Assembly: GCA_002914805.1 (NCBI GenBank)
Contig: JXTB01000023.1
Span: 1,086,787-1,150,786, forward strand
Source of the DNA: Parasponia andersonii
Taxonomy: Eukaryota > Streptophyta > Magnoliopsida > Rosales > Cannabaceae
Direction: 5' to 3'
DNA length: 64,000 bases
The position numbers and the translations under genes are program-made. Below, piece after piece: positions 12,109-24,871 of this stretch; the stretch's first letter is position 1, and every line of letters begins with the position of its first letter. The notes under the pieces are model-generated. The model searched no databases and had not been told where the DNA came from. It was given only the letters and a program-made list of their open reading frames with translations.

Positions 12109-12118
12109 CCTTTTATAG
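12109..12118 (-). promoter_or_regulatory. TATA box of the FPF1-like gene
   Basis: On the minus strand the sequence is CTATAAAAGG, a near-ideal plant TATA box about 80 bp upstream of the start codon. It predicts a transcription start near 12080 and a leader of about 50 nt without an upstream ATG. Confidence 0.7.
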
Positions 12119-12120
12119 AG

Positions 12121-12540
12121 TAAATGATGTTACGAAGAGACAAATTATCAAGTGAAAAAAAAACTACTTTACATATATATATCATAGCGTAAACTGCAAA
12201 AAAAAAAATATACGTAACATAACATTTGAGAATTCTGTAATTTAAATCATAAAGTTTAGACTTTATAAAATAATATCAGAAGATTAAGAATTTTTAAAAA
12301 TTAATACCATGAATTAACTTTTTGAATAACTTTAATTGGTAAAAGAATGTAATATCCTCAAAATTAAAGAGAATATAATAAAGACAAATTGTCACGATTT
12401 GAAATCCAAAATTGTAATTTCTAATAATTTTAAGTGAAAATATAAATATTTAGTGAATTTACAAAATTTGGAACAAACTAAATACTTGGATATTTTCATT
12501 TCGGTACTCAAACACTATAAATTCCACAATAAGAAACATA
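12121..12540. other. Upstream region of the FPF1-like gene
   Basis: AT-rich and without recognised elements. The LTR-derived sequence begins only about 420 bp further from the TATA box, so the usable host promoter may be short. Confidence 0.4.
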
Positions 12541-12764
12541 TAAATATTATTGCTGATGACAAAATAGACAGGTGAAAATTTCTTTTGATTGTACATTTTG
12601 TAAAGACACTTTTAATAAAAAATGATATGCAGTTGCTTTGTTTAAAGGTTTTAGAAAGTTCAAATTTTCTCACCTTTTTATAAAAATAAAGATATAGTTT
12701 GAGAAAAAATAATATTTCATAGTTTGACTGTAAATGACAATATAGTTAAAGTAGGGGTTGTTAC
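12541..12764 (+). repeat. LTR 3'-terminal block (Del/Tekay family), plus orientation
   Basis: The block matches the last ~225 bp of the plus-strand LTR at 17591-20063 (compare 19840-20063), from AAATATTATTGCTGATG to a terminal GGGGTTGTTAC. It is opposite in orientation to the LTR body at 13126-15728. Fossil. Confidence 0.75.
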
Positions 12765-13125
12765 TTGTACTTGTTTTGGAAACGAGTTTAACAAAAGTTT
12801 GGAATTTTGTAAACCTTTGGAAAATAGTTTAATAAGTGGATTTTGGAGATAAAAGTTTTGAAATAGTTTACTAACCAGGCAAGAATTTGAAATGAGCATA
12901 TCGTTTATTACAAAAAAAACTTGTAATCGAATCCCTACTGAGCATTCATATGCACACCCCTTTACTTCTCCTATTTTCAGGTGATTGTTTGTTAAACATA
13001 ATTGCCTTGATAGCTAAACAAGCTGCTTGGTTTGTACTTATAGTCTTATACCTCTTCCTTGGTTGGTTCCTTCTCTTTGCCCTTTTCCTTTTTATATCTA
13101 ACTGTTTAGCCAAAATTAGTGTATT
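12765..13125. other. Unassigned spacer between two LTR blocks
   Basis: About 360 bp that match neither adjacent LTR block. A hydrophobic 112-residue frame (12950-13288) starts here, but it runs into LTR sequence and is not considered a gene. Confidence 0.4.
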
Positions 13126-15728
13126 TACTAGTAATATTTATATCACACCAAAATATATCAAAATAAAATATTGCCCACAGGTCAAGTTCGTCCACATCTA
13201 TATGATCATGCCGATAAAATGCAAGCCAAGCAACAAGCTACTCCACACTAAATTATACCCCCTTATTTGCATCACAAGACTAAAATGAGCTAAAACTCAG
13301 TAAGTAAAAACTATGCATGCTCATGTATGCTTTAAAATCTCATCAAATTCCCATTGTATACTTTTCTTTCTTAAACATTTGAGTCTATACATTTTCTCAA
13401 AAAAAAAAAAAACTTATAGCTCGGCCTTTTAGTATATTGCTAGTTCTGTAAGTTGATAGGTCGTGAAATTTTCAATTTGCATGTAAGATGTGTCATGCAT
13501 GTGCCATTTTATAACTTTTAAAAATAAGTAAGTTTCATATAATGACAATTCTCATGTAATTCTTGTGACATAGTTGTAAGTCTTTACTTACCTTATGTCA
13601 TGAGTAGAAATTGAAAGTGGAAAAGAGTCAATATCCTCTAGAGATTAGTGTGCTAATCATCTGTCATGAATTATAGTTATTCAAGATGCACATTTCACCA
13701 AAAGAATGCATCAAGATACTTCAACAAGACCGAAATAAGAACTTTTACCAATTTAGGAAACTTGATTTTAAAATGACTCAGAAGTGTACAAATCACTTAA
13801 GGTATTTAGGAGTCAATAAATAGCATTGAAAAACTATTCAAAAGTATTAAAATATAAATGTTAGTTCATTAACACAAAATGATCCAAAATGGCACATAAA
13901 TTTGTGAAAACTAGTCCAATTGCCTCTAAATGGTGCCATTTCATTTTAAAAATATTTGGACAGTATCTTTCCTAATTCTAGGACATTCTCACATGATTAA
14001 AATCATAGTTTTAAACTTGTAATAATATTTTACAAGTCAGTTTCCATATATACACAGAAAAGAAATATCTAGGATAACATAGAAACATATTTGAAATCTT
14101 TTTCGGTTTAGACAATTTTAAAATAATTTGTGCACTTGTCTATGGCTACAAATAGTAACTAAATTAATGAAATAAATAATAAAATCTATGACAGATCCAA
14201 TACAAGTTGAGAAAATCTGATTACAAGTATAGAAAGCTTAATCTACCCATAGAAACACTTGAACCCACAATTAGCAAATTTGAGGATCTAGGTGTAACTT
14301 GAATTCTCTACTTAAATTATATATTTCAGCAATATATGAGGGTTCCTAAAACCATTATTTATCAAAAAATAGCTTTGGTTTAAGAGTTGAGACAAAAAAA
14401 ATTAAGTATAAGTTCAAAATCTTACATAATGCTTAACTTGACTAGTTTGAACTTTTTCTGATGTTCCTGTATTTTACCTCTACCAAACTGATTTCCAAGG
14501 CTTTAAAACTGATTTTAGGACTCAAGAGAACTTAGTAGAACCATTATTTAAGTGAAAGTAGTGGTGAATTGAAATTAGAAAATAAAATCTAAGAAGAAGA
14601 ACTAATAGAATTATCTTGACTAGTTTCGATCTATCTTGCATTCTACAGCTTTAACTTGAGTTACTCTTGAAAATGGTTGAGAGAAGTTGGGAGAAGTCTA
14701 AAATGAGCTAGAGAGGTTCAGGTTATGATTAGAGAGAAAGAGAAAGAGAATGACCAGATTTGGTCTAAAATGAACATTTAATGGCTAAGAAAATATATGA
14801 CTTAAATTTTAAGGGATATTTTGGGTATTTGGCACATTACTTTCCATGTGTCCAATTCTAAAACATCTTTAGCATAGTCACCATATTGCTGGTCACTCTT
14901 ATACACCCAAGTGTAGCCAAAGTCGGTGAATCCTAGCTTAGAAAGTGAAAACTAGACATACTTTGACTTACGATCTCATGTGACAGGTTTTATTGTAATC
15001 TGGTGAAACCTAGCTCCATAACCGATCATTAAATATAAAAATAAGCCAATTAGATACCAATTAATAATGCAAACATAATATTAGCACCTAATAATTAGAA
15101 TACACAAAAATAATATTATGCGATTAAGCTGAATCTAAGCTAGCTTAGTGCAATAAAACACAAATCAGTGTCATGAATATCACCTCGTGCTTACCTAGAG
15201 CCGAAAAATAAAATATTATAAATAAGTCCTAAACATTAAATTAAAGCTATTTGACGTGTTAAACACACAATGAATTTGGCTCCGTAAAGCGTGAAAATTA
15301 TATTTTATCGAAAAACTACTATTTGACTAAGTTATCAACAAATATGATCTTAATGCATGTGCACATAATATTGCTTTCATAAATATATTTTTTGTCCAGT
15401 TAGCACACCCAGCTTTCTCTCCTTGAGAGTATTGAACCTTTTTACTACATCAGAACACTTCGATAATCATTAGTGTAATAATATGTATGTAAATGCACAT
15501 AACATAATGAATGAGTATATTACTATGAAAGTTATATTAACAACTTCTAGATACCTAATATGCAATTAGAACCTATTTATTATTGACTTAGTATTGTATG
15601 TAAATGTACATAACATAATGAATGAGTATGTTACTATTAAAGTTGTATTGATGACTTCTAGATGCTTAATATGTAATTAGAACATGTTTATTATTGACTT
15701 AGTATTCATATGAGAATCTTGGGCATCA
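13126..15728 (-). mobile_element. Del/Tekay-type LTR, minus orientation
   Basis: Matches the LTR at 27434-30357 along most of its length and is the reverse complement of the one at 17591-20063. Its 5' end (minus strand) is TGATGCCCAAGATTC at 15728, next to the end of the pol remnant, so it is the 3' LTR of the element whose pol lies at 15729-17590. The LTR length of about 2.6-2.9 kb is normal for this clade. Fossil, with considerable divergence between copies. Confidence 0.8.
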
Positions 15729-17590
15729 CAATTCTTCCGTCCTTATAAAATTTTGTTCTCGAAATTTGCTTACTCAAATGAGTGTGGATACTTAGTTTTT
15801 ATCTCTTATTCTTTTTCCCATGTGGCCTTTTCCATTTCATGATTCTTCCATAGTACTTTGACCAAGGGGATTTTTTTGTTTCTAAGTTTCTTTTCTTTTG
15901 TATCCAAAATCTTCACTGGATGTTCCTCGTAACTCACGTCTTCACTTAGTTCCAATTGCTCATAATTCAAAACATGTGAAGGATTTGAAATGTACCTTCT
16001 TAATATAGAGATACGATATATATTGTGTACATTCAATAATGAGGGAGACAAAGTAAGTCTGTAGGCAACATCTCTAATTTTGTCAAGTATCTTAAAAGGA
16101 CATATATATCTGGGACTTAGTTTTCCTTTCTTCCAAAACCTCATTATTCCTTTTATGGGGAGCAACCTTTAGGAATACTTTATCTCCAATATTAAATTCT
16201 AGTTTTATTCTCTAAGGATCTGAATAACATTTTTGTCTACTTTAAGCAGCTAATATCCTTTATTGAATCTTTTTCGCCGCCTCATTTTTCTCTCTTATTA
16301 ATTCTGGACCAAAAAATTTTCTCTCTCCCATCTCATCCTAATGAATAAGAGATCTGTACTTTCTTCCATACAATACTTCATATGAAGGCATTTCAATGGA
16401 AGGTTGGTAATTATTGTTGTAAGCAAATTCTATAAGTGGCAAGTATTTGCTCCAAGATCTATGGAAATCTAACACACAAGCTCTAAGAATATGTTCAAGG
16501 GTCTATATAGTTCTCTCTGATTGCCCATCAGTTTGAGGATAGAAAATTGTACTAAATGCCAATTTTGTACCCATTGTCTCTTAAACACTTCTCCAAATTT
16601 TTGAAGTAAATCTAGAATCTCGGTCAGAAATGATAACTTTTGGAACACCATGCAGTCTCACAGTCTCCTGAATATATAACTGAGCAAACTGGTCCAAGTA
16701 ATATTTTATTCTAACTGGAAGGAAATGAGCTAATTTCATATATCTATCCATAATCATCTAAATAGCATCATGTTCCTTAGTTGTCTTAGGAAGTCCAATA
16801 ACAAAATCCATAGCAATATCTTTCCATTTCCATTGGGGTATGTTCAAAGACTTTAATTTCCTAGTAAGTCTTTGATATTCAACTTTAAATTACTAGCACA
16901 TGAGACACTGTTTAACACACTCAACCACATCTTTCTTCATACCAGACCACCAGTAATGCACCTTTAAGTCTCTATATATTTTTTGCAGTATCAAGATGCA
17001 CAGAGTTGGAAATGGTATGAGCTTCTATCAATATCTCCTTTCTAATAATTCCACCATGCACACATAATCTATTTCCATATCTGATTACGCCGTCACTAGA
17101 AATCTAGAAGGTCATCTCCTTTCTAGGTTTCTATCTTAATATCTAAATTCATCAAATAGGGATCTGTATTCTGGCCTTGTTTGATACTCTCTAAAATTAT
17201 TATTTATACAGTAAGAACTGTCAATCTTTCTGTTAAATCTGTAGGCACAATATCTAACTCTAACTTATGTAAATCTATTAAGAGATACTTCATATCAACA
17301 TACTCAATAGTCATAGCAGCCAATGATTTCCTACTTAGAACTTCTGTAACCACATTGGCTTTCCCTGAATGATAATTCATAGTCATAATCTTTTACCAGT
17401 TAAAGATATTTTCTTTGTCTCATATTTAGATTCTTTTGGGTAAAAAAGTACTTGAGACTCTTATGATATGTATAGATCTCACATTTTTCTCTATAAAGAT
17501 AATATTTCCAAATTTTTAATGCAAAAACAGCAGCTGCTAGCTCTAAATCATAAGTAGAATATTTCTTTTCATATTCGGACTTAATTTTAT
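15729..17590 (-). mobile_element. Ty3/gypsy pol remnant: RNase H, integrase, chromodomain
   Basis: On the minus strand, from high to low coordinates: an RNase H end (YHSGKANVVTEVLSRKS, near 17330-17380), the zinc-binding start and core of integrase (about 17100-16470), and a C-terminal GKLSPRYICPFKILDKI stretch followed by a chromodomain-like tail (IPLVKVLWKNHEMEKATWE, near 15810-15870). These motifs are diagnostic of Del/Tekay chromoviruses. Known of the family: integrase inserts the cDNA and the chromodomain directs it to modified chromatin. Broken in several places and lacking the upstream half; a fossil. Confidence 0.85.
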
Positions 17591-17865
17591 GTATAATGAT
17601 TGATTATGGAGCTAGGTTTCATCCGATTATAATAAAACCTGTCACATAGGATCGTAAGTCAAAGTATGACTAGTTTTCACTTTCTAAGCTAGGATTCACC
17701 AACTTTAGTTATACTTGAGTGTATAGGAATGACCAACAATGTGGTAACTATGCTAAGAATGTTTTAAAGCTAGACACATGAAAAGCAATGTGGAAAATAC
17801 CCAAAATAACCCTTAGAATTTAAGTTATGCCTTTTCTTATCCATTAAGTGTTGATTTTGGACCAA

Positions 17866-17963
<98 letters not shown>

Positions 17964-20063
17964 ATCAGCTACGATCTAAACCTCTTTAGCTTATTTTTAG
18001 ACTTCTCACAACATCTCTCAACCATTTCCATGAGTTTCTAAGTGGTAGACTTCAAGTTAGAGCTCTAGAAAGCAAGATAGATCAATAGTAGTCAAGATAA
18101 TTCTATTAGTTCTTCCTCCTAGGTTTTGTTTTCTAATTTCAATTTACTACTTACTCTCACTTAAATAATGGTTCCTCTAGGTTTTCTTAAGTCCTAAAAT
18201 CAGTTTCAAAGCCTTGAGAATCAGTTTGGTGGAGGTAGAAAGCAAGAATTTCATAAAAAGCTCAAACTAGTCAAGGTGAGTATTATGTAAGATTTTGAAC
18301 TTATAGTTAATTTCTTTTATTTTAACTCTCAAATCAAAACTATTATTCGATGAATAATGGTCCTAGTAACCCTTATATATCGCAAGAATATAGAATTTAA
18401 GTAGGGAATTCAAGTTACACATAGAGCCCCAAATTTGCTAACTGTGGATTCAAGTGTTTCCATGGGTGTATTAAGCTTTCTATACTTGCAATCTATTTTT
18501 CTCAACTTACAATAGATATATCATGGATTCTATTATTTATTCCATTAATTTAGTTGTTGTTTGTAACTATAGACAAGTGCACAAATTGTTTTAAACGTGT
18601 CTATGCTGAAAAAGATTTTAAATGCACTTCTAAGTTATTCTATATATTTCTTTTGATGTGTATATATAGGAATTGGCCTATAAAATATTATTGCAGGTTT
18701 AAAACCATAATTTTGATCATGTGGAAATGTTCTAGAATTAAAAAAAGTACTGTCTAAATATTTTTAAAATGAAATGGCACTATTTAGAGGCACTTGGTCT
18801 AGTTTTCACAATGTGTCATTTTAGATCATTTTGTACTAATGAACTAGTATTTATATTTTAATACTTTTGAACAGTTTTCAATACTAGTTATTGGCTGCCA
18901 AGTACCTTAAGTAATTTGTATACTTCTGAGTCATTTTAAGGTCAAGTTTCTTAAATTGGTGAAAGTTCTTATTTTGGTCTTGTTGAAGTATCTTGATACA
19001 TTCTTTTGGTAAAATATGCAACCTGAATAACTATAATTCATGACAGGTGATTAGCACACCAATCTCTAGAGGATATTGTCCCTTTCCATTTTCAATTTCT
19101 TTTTAAAACACGAGATAAGTAAAGACTTACAACTGTGTCACAAGAATTACATAGGAATTGTAATTATGTGAAACTTACTTATTCTTGAAAGTTATGAAAT
19201 GGCATGTGCATGGCACATCTTGCATGTAAATTGAGAATTTCATTACAGAGTATTTAAAAATGAGTACTATTATATCAATTTTATAAGATAAGTTTTATTA
19301 GCAATTACTAGTCTGTCAGAGCTGGGTAGGTAAGTCTGTCGATGCAGACTCTCCCGTTGAAGTGGGACTCACGGATCTTATAATGTGTCTCGTTAAAATA
19401 GGACAATATTAGCGCGGTATGGAATGCTCCTTTGATGAGGGAAAGAGTTTTCAAAAACCTCACACGATTGTCGCACCTTATTTTTACTCTTGGCCAGAAT
19501 TTCCACCCAATGTTATCACGACCTATCGACTTACGGGACTAGCAAAATACTAAAGGGCCTAGCTATGAGTATTTTTTTTAAGAAAATGCATGGACTCAAA
19601 TGTTTAAGAAAGAAAAGTATACGATGGGAACTTGATGAGATATTAAAGCATATATAAGCATGCATAGTTTTTACTTACTGAGCTTTAGCTCATTTTAGTC
19701 TTGTGATGTAGATGAAAGGGTATACTTTAGCATTGAGTAGTTGGTTGTGTGTCCTATATTTTGTCACCATGATCATACAGATGTGGACAAACTTGACCTG
19801 TGGGCTAGATTTTTATTTTGAAATATTTTGGTATGATGTAAATATTACTGCTGAAGGCAAAATAGACTGGTGAAAACCTCTTTTGATTGTACATTTTGTA
19901 AAGACACTTTTAATAAGAAATGGCATGCAGTTGCTTTGTTTAAAGGTTTTAGAAAGTTCAAATTTATCCACCTTTTTATAGTACAAAAGATATGATTTGA
20001 GATAGAATAATACTTCATAGTTTAACTGTATATGATTATATAGTTAAATTAGGGGGTGTTATA
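17591..20063 (+). mobile_element. Del/Tekay-type LTR, plus orientation, partial at its 5' side
   Basis: Aligns to the complement of the LTRs at 13126-15728 and 27434-30357. The 3' end is GGGGGTGTTATA, followed after 4 bp by a primer-binding site, so this acted as a 5' LTR for the gag remnant downstream. It directly abuts the minus-strand pol remnant, giving a head-to-head arrangement. Fossil. Confidence 0.8.
17876..17958. repeat. (CT)n microsatellite, ~41 units
   Basis: An uninterrupted run of CT units inside the plus-strand LTR. The equivalent site in the LTR at 13126-15728 (around 14734-14752) has only a short interrupted GA/CT stretch, so the expansion happened in this copy. Confidence 0.95.
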
Positions 20064-20067
20064 GTAT

Positions 20068-20081
20068 TGGTGTCAGAGTAG
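20068..20081 (+). other. Primer-binding site (initiator tRNA-Met type)
   Basis: TGGTGTCAGAGTAG, 4 bp after the LTR end, resembles TGGTATCAGAGC, the sequence complementary to the 3' end of initiator tRNA-Met used by many plant Ty3/gypsy and Ty1/copia elements. Confidence 0.75.
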
Positions 20082-20963
20082 AAGTCTAATCATTTTTGAA
20101 GAATGTCTATATACATATGACAATGTGACAAAAGCTCAGTCAACTAATAAGTTTTAATTTCTTGTGTTTGTATTAAATTTGATGCCATATGTTATGATAT
20201 GTTATCTTTTTATTATTGGCTATTATGCATGGATATAAATGAAAGGGCAACTGTACAGGAAATTTGTGCCAAGGACTAATGGTCGAACTAGTGAACGAAT
20301 TAGTAATAAAAGGGTACTATTGAGAATGATACCAATAAGGATACTGTTACTGATAAGTTGACAGAGCTGGTTGAGATACAAGCAAGACAATTAGAAAGGC
20401 TTATGGAAAGAGCGGAAAGATACGGGGAACAAGTGCCACCAGTTGCAGCTAGACAAAAAACCTATGAACGAGCTTGTGAGAGGTTTAGAAATAATAAGTC
20501 TCTAGCTTTTAAGGATAAACTGATCTACTATTAGCAGAAGAGTGGATTCGAAGTATTGAGAGTATCTTTGATTATATCAGAATCCCTGATGAAGGAAAAG
20601 CTTCATGCGCTATTTTTATATTCTAGATGGATGCTAGACATTGGTGAAATTCTATGAAATCTATTACTGATGTTAACAAGCTTATTTGGGAGCAGTTTAA
20701 GAAAATATTCTATAGAAAATATTTCAGCAATACACACAAGATGATGAAGGCTACTGAGTTTGTTAATCTAGAATAGCGTAGTATGTCTGTTAGTGATATT
20801 AAGAGTTATCCCGATTTACTCCGCACATGGTAAGTACAAATGAGCCAAAAGTAAACCAATTCTTAAAATGGCTCAAGATAGAAATTTATAGGGATATTAA
20901 GATATCTGCACATAAAGATATGCCATATGCTGAGGTTGCAGACAAAGCTCCTGATTATACTCA
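20082..20963 (+). mobile_element. Ty3/gypsy gag remnant
   Basis: The plus-strand frames contain gag motifs in order: ELVEIQARQLERLMERAERY (about 20360-20420) and a retrotransposon-gag core around 20690-20830 with KYFSNTHKMMKATEFVNLE and MSVSDIKSY. It continues the element that begins with the plus-strand LTR and primer-binding site. It stops abruptly where minus-oriented LTR sequence begins at about 20964. Broken fossil. Confidence 0.75.
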
Positions 20964-21527
20964 TAATTAATAATGCAAATATAGTATTATCACCTATTAA
21001 TTAGAATGCACAAAAATAACATTGTGCGATTAAGCTGAATCTAAGCTATCTTAGTGTAATAACACACAAATCAGTGTCGTGAATGCCACCACGTGCTTAC
21101 CTTGAGCCGAAAAATAAAATTCTATAAATAAGTACTAAACATTAAATTAAATCTATTTAATGTGTTAAACACACAGTGAATTCAACTCTGTAAAACATGA
21201 AAATTGTATTTTACCGAAAAACTATTATTTGACCAAGTTATCAACAAACATGTTCTTAATGCATGTGCACATTATATTACTTTTATAAATATATTCTTTG
21301 TCCATTTAGCACACCCAACTCTCTCTCTCTCTCTGAGGGTATTGAACCTTTACACTATATTGGGACACTTCAATAATCATTAGTGTAATAATATGTATAT
21401 AAATGCACATAATATAATGAATGAGCATGTTACTATGAAAGTTGTATTATTGACTTTTAGATGCCTAATATGCAATTAGAACATATTTATTATTGGCTTA
21501 ATATACATATAAAAATCTTGGGTACCA
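20964..21527 (-). mobile_element. Del/Tekay LTR fragment, minus orientation
   Basis: Matches 15056-15728, that is, the 5' part of the LTR. It ends at the LTR 5' terminus (complement TGGTACCCAAGATT, compare TGATGCCCAAGATT). The rest of this LTR is absent. A third piece of the same family in the cluster. Confidence 0.75.
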
Positions 21528-21734
21528 TAGTACATACCTATTCAAGTTCTTAACAAGTATAGCACTAAATACTATCTAATTCCGTAATGTCTAATATTTT
21601 TGATATACATGAGTTCCAATCATTTAATTGATGATCGTGAGTTTTCTTTTCTTTTTTCCTTTTTTTTTCCATTACGGTGTTCTTTTGAAACATCACGAGT
21701 TTTTCTTTCTTTTCATTTTCTTTTTATTTTTCTT

Positions 21735-23860
21735 TTATTTTCTAGTGTTCTTTTTTAATACCATGATTCCAGTGTTATATTGGAATACACCGTGATTCCG
21801 TTGGCCACATAAAATAAATATGCAATGCTGTATGAATGACATGAATAAAGTGATGTACTATTTTTCATAAAATCTTAAATAATTATGCAGCATTCTTTAC
21901 TCAAACCATGCTCACTTTTAAAAAATAATTTTCCAAACTTATTAACTTTTCTATATCTGATATTTCACAAAAATCCATAAAATCCATTCCCTACATAAAA
22001 CAGTACAAAACAGGATTATATGGCACACCAAGTAGTACGACATACCTCTAAGCAGTTTATTATAAACACATTTTCCAAAATAGTTCATAAATTCATTTTC
22101 AAAATTATTTCACAAAATTTTCATATTTGGTTAGGTAAATAAAATTATAACAAAAACTATTATAAAGTCAAGTAATCGAATCTTTACCTCATCAAGATAG
22201 TGATACAATGTTATGGAGTGTATATGGTGTCGTTTGGCAGTCGTTCAGCAAGTTGAGAGCCTTTTTCGAACCCTCTATCGCTCGCTTTGAAATGTCTTTT
22301 TTATAACGGAGCCTCAAATTGAAAAACAAACCTCACCACTAAATTCTTAATACCCAAATTAGCAAAATTAAATATATAACTTTACCAATTCAACCTCGAG
22401 CTGAAACCCGACCTTTGGCATTTAAAACGAGGCGAAATCGGAGCCGTTCAATTTAGACTTTCGTGTCCGTCACAAAGCATAGTCAATATATCACATTTTT
22501 TTATATTTTCATGAGTACATCATAAATATAAAATTTATTTGACGATATAACAGTCAGATTAAATAGTTAATGTTCAAAATTTAACATCCTAAAAAACCTA
22601 AAATGGCAGTTTTTTAACGGGAAAAAATAAAGAGTCAAGATATATACCAAATGAAAGTTTGTGAGGAGACGAATTGAACGCAAGTAGTTTCGGGTCCTAT
22701 TGTTGTCGGAATCATCGTCGAGAATGGAAAATGTCTGTGGTGGTTTTTCACTCCTTGTTGGCCTTTAGTAGCTTCGGTGATGCTACAACTTTACATTGCA
22801 TATTCTTTTTATTTTTATTTTTATTTTATTTTCTAGTATTCTTTAAGAATACCGTGATTCTAGTGTTCTATTAGAATTCACCGTGATTTCGTTGGCCACG
22901 TGAGATAAATATGAAATATAATGCTGTATAAAATCATAAATAATCATGCAATAGTCTTTACTAAACCATATTCACTTCTAAAACCAATTTTCTAAAATTA
23001 TTAATTTTTCCATATCTGATATTTCACAAAAGTCCACAAAATCCATTTCTTTGCATAAAACAATATAAAACAGGATAATATAGCACGCCAAATAATGTGA
23101 CATGCCTCCAAGTAGTTTATCATAAATTTATTTTCTAAGACAGTTCATACATTCATTTTATTTCACAAAATTTCCATATTTGATCAGGTAAATAAATTTA
23201 TAATAAAAATCATTGTAAAGTCAAGTAATCGAATCTCTATCTCATCAAGACAGTGATACAATGCTATGAAATGCATATGGTGTCATTTGGTGGTCGCTCA
23301 ATGGGTTCAGGATCTTTTTCGAACTCTCCATCACTCGCTTTGAAATATCATTTTTCCAACAGAGTCTCAAATTGAAAAATAAATCTCACCACTGAATTCC
23401 TAGTACCCAAATTAGCTAGATTAAATATATAACTTGACCAATTCGGCCTCGGACAGAAACCCGACCCTTGGCATGCAAAATAAGGCAAAATCGGAGTTTT
23501 CCGATTTAGACTTTCGTACCTGTCACGAAACATAGTCAATATATATCTCATTTTTTATATTTTCATGAGTATATCACAAATATGACATTTATTTGATGAT
23601 CTAACAGTCAGATTAAAAAGTTATTGTTCAAAATTTAGCACCTTTTGAACGGGGTAAAATGGATAGTCAAAATATATACCAAATAAAAGTTCGTGAAGAG
23701 ATAAATTGAACACAACTGGTTTCGGGTCCTATTATTGTCGGAATCGTCGCTGGGAATGGAAAATGTCCGTGGTAGTTTTTCACTCCTTGCCGGTGTTTGG
23801 CGGCTCTGGTGGCATTACAACCTGGAGGGTAGTTCGTCTCGATGCGGCGCATCGGCCCAG
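21735..23860. repeat. Direct tandem duplication, ~1.03-1.09 kb unit x2
   Basis: Unit 1 (about 21735-22800) and unit 2 (about 22825-23860) align along their length. Shared landmarks are ACCGTGATTCCGTTGGCCAC (21790 and 22880), TGATATTTCACAAAA (21958 and 23020), and TTTCGGGTCCTATTRTTGTC (22689 and 23720). Identity by eye is about 85 percent. No coding region is credible. It may be two LTRs or a LTR-derived duplication of an unrecognised element, but no terminal TG/CA pair, primer site or target duplication was established. Confidence 0.7.
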
Positions 23861-24871
23861 GTTGTTGGCAGTCGTTGACGATGGCTGGAAGGCCATCTAT
23901 TTCTTTCACACGTGGCATCGGCATTTATCAAAGAAAGAGATAGAGAAATCGAACGAGGAAGAGAGAGAAAGTGAGGGGGCACATGGCATCCATTTAATGG
24001 GCTCCGTGTTTTGCATTTAAGTCCCTTACTTGAAAATTTCTTCAATTTCGTCCTCAAAATCTCCATTTAGTCCCCACATTTATAAAATCCTTTCACAAAA
24101 ATCCAAATGAAAAATTTTTAAAATTTCCTTATTATTTTATTCAAAAAATTGGCAAATAACCAATTTATCCTTCCAAAATTTTAGGTTTTAATACTGAATC
24201 TAGTTTTAATGAAGAATATTATTATTTTTAGGTCTAATTCAGTTTTTAAGTGGTGGATATTATTATTTTTTTGTTATTAAGATTGGTCAAAGAGTTAATA
24301 TAGATGATTAATTTTCTGAAATTCTTAATCCCACATTATTATTTTACAGAATCTAAATTTCATATATAAATTGCAGAACACTCAAACTTCAGAGTATTTT
24401 TTTTACAATTCACCCTGTTTCATATTAATTTGGTCGTTTGTAAATAGTTCGTAGTACTATTATACGATAGACATGAAATATTGAAGGGTACTGTGCCATT
24501 TCTTCTCCTTACTTAATTGGTTGATTAGTTAACTACCTTACTAATTAGAAACGGGTCTCCCTTTTCTTTGCATATAAATGCCAAAAAGTCTATCTATGTC
24601 ATGATCATCTTAATTTAACTTTGTACGTAGACTTCTCATAGTTAGTACGTTCGAGTCATTATTCCTTTTGTTTAAGCCCATGAGATCATTGATGACTAGC
24701 AAAAACCAAAGCTAGCCTTTAAGAATAAAAGATGGTAGACGGATATGAATTTGCATCCAAACCTAGGCAGTATTGGTTTTTAAAACTCGTAAAATATATC
24801 TTGGGAAGCAAAGGATAACATCTATATACTTATACTATATATAAAATAATATGCAGAGCTTTGTCCCAACA
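23861..24871. other. Non-coding region before the tRNA gene
   Basis: The first ~220 bp continue the sequence beyond the second duplication unit and contain a GA-rich stretch (23930-23980). The rest is AT-rich. No gene is recognised. Confidence 0.4.

Noticed and set aside
12950-13288. 112-residue hydrophobic plus-strand frame
   Set aside because: Its second half lies in LTR sequence on the opposite strand, and the first half has low-complexity hydrophobic composition with no family match.
22674-24020. Similar plus-strand frames in both copies of the 1.05-kb duplication (22674-22874 and 23706-24020)
   Set aside because: The two copies do not preserve a common reading frame length and the proteins match no family; the similarity reflects the DNA duplication.
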